This document shows positions 6,533 through 6,541 of a stretch of 6,541 nucleotides of DNA, one piece after another. Every line of letters starts with the position of its first letter. Position 1 is the stretch's first letter. The position numbers and the translations under genes were made by a program. The stretch covers positions 1 through 6,541 of the forward strand of contig JAGHTJ010000065.1 of the NCBI GenBank assembly GCA_018065375.1, written 5' to 3'. The notes below the pieces were generated by a model. It saw only the letters and a program-made list of their open reading frames with translations. It was not told the origin of the DNA and made no database searches. Origin of the DNA: Candidatus Equinaster intestinalis (lineage in GTDB: Bacteria > Bacillota_A > Clostridia > Oscillospirales > Acutalibacteraceae).

Positions 6533-6541
6533 TGGTATAAT
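6533..6541 (+). promoter_or_regulatory. Possible outward extended -10 promoter element
   Basis: TGGTATAAT at the right edge matches the sigma-70/SigA extended -10 consensus TG-N-TATAAT exactly, on the plus strand pointing out of the window. No good -35 hexamer (TTGACA-like) is found 16-18 bp upstream. It could drive a divergent gene to the right, but A/T-rich DNA gives such matches by chance and the downstream side cannot be seen. Confidence 0.25.

Noticed and set aside
1..6541. tRNA, rRNA, riboswitch, CRISPR array, insertion sequence or phage remnant
   Set aside because: The window is almost wholly coding on one strand with gaps of at most 37 bp. I saw no cloverleaf, direct-repeat array, terminal inverted repeats or transposase-like protein.

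Overview
The window is a compact, fully colinear gene cluster on the minus strand. In transcription order (right to left) it reads hprK, a ROK-family glucokinase, murB, whiA and the first 926 codons of dnaE, which runs off the left edge. The gaps between genes are only 30, 14, 10 and 12 bp and every gene has a recognisable Shine-Dalgarno sequence, so this looks like one operon or one read-through unit. No RNA gene, mobile element, CRISPR array or convincing intrinsic terminator was seen. No gene-free stretch exceeds 37 bp.

The organism is most likely a low-to-moderate GC Firmicute of the class Clostridia, perhaps an uncultured gut-type Oscillospirales or Christensenellales relative (inference). 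HPr kinase/phosphorylase with HPr-type PTS control, WhiA, and a murB-whiA-dnaE neighbourhood are typical of Clostridia. The family and genus cannot be fixed from the sequence alone.

Region by region (right to left): 6505-6541 is the hprK leader. It carries a weak SD and, on the opposite strand, an extended -10-like element pointing out of the window. 5548-6504 is hprK, the sensor kinase/phosphatase for HPr Ser46 in carbon catabolite control. 4561-5517 is a ROK sugar kinase with its zinc motif intact, probably glucokinase. 3662-4546 is murB, the second committed step of peptidoglycan precursor synthesis. 2791-3651 is whiA, a LAGLIDADG-like/HTH DNA-binding protein linked to division and chromosome segregation. 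1-2778 is dnaE, a replicative polymerase alpha subunit with its palm catalytic aspartates and a complete set of PHP-domain metal ligands.

The cluster puts sugar sensing and sugar phosphorylation beside cell-wall precursor synthesis, division control and replication. The most notable features are the absence of rapZ and glmR/yvcK between murB and whiA, where relatives usually carry one or both; the insertion of the ROK kinase after hprK; a DnaE PHP domain that keeps all nine metal ligands; and a perfect 8-bp inverted repeat at the 3' end of hprK. I do not see a previously undescribed system here. This is a conserved housekeeping cluster with some lineage-specific variation.
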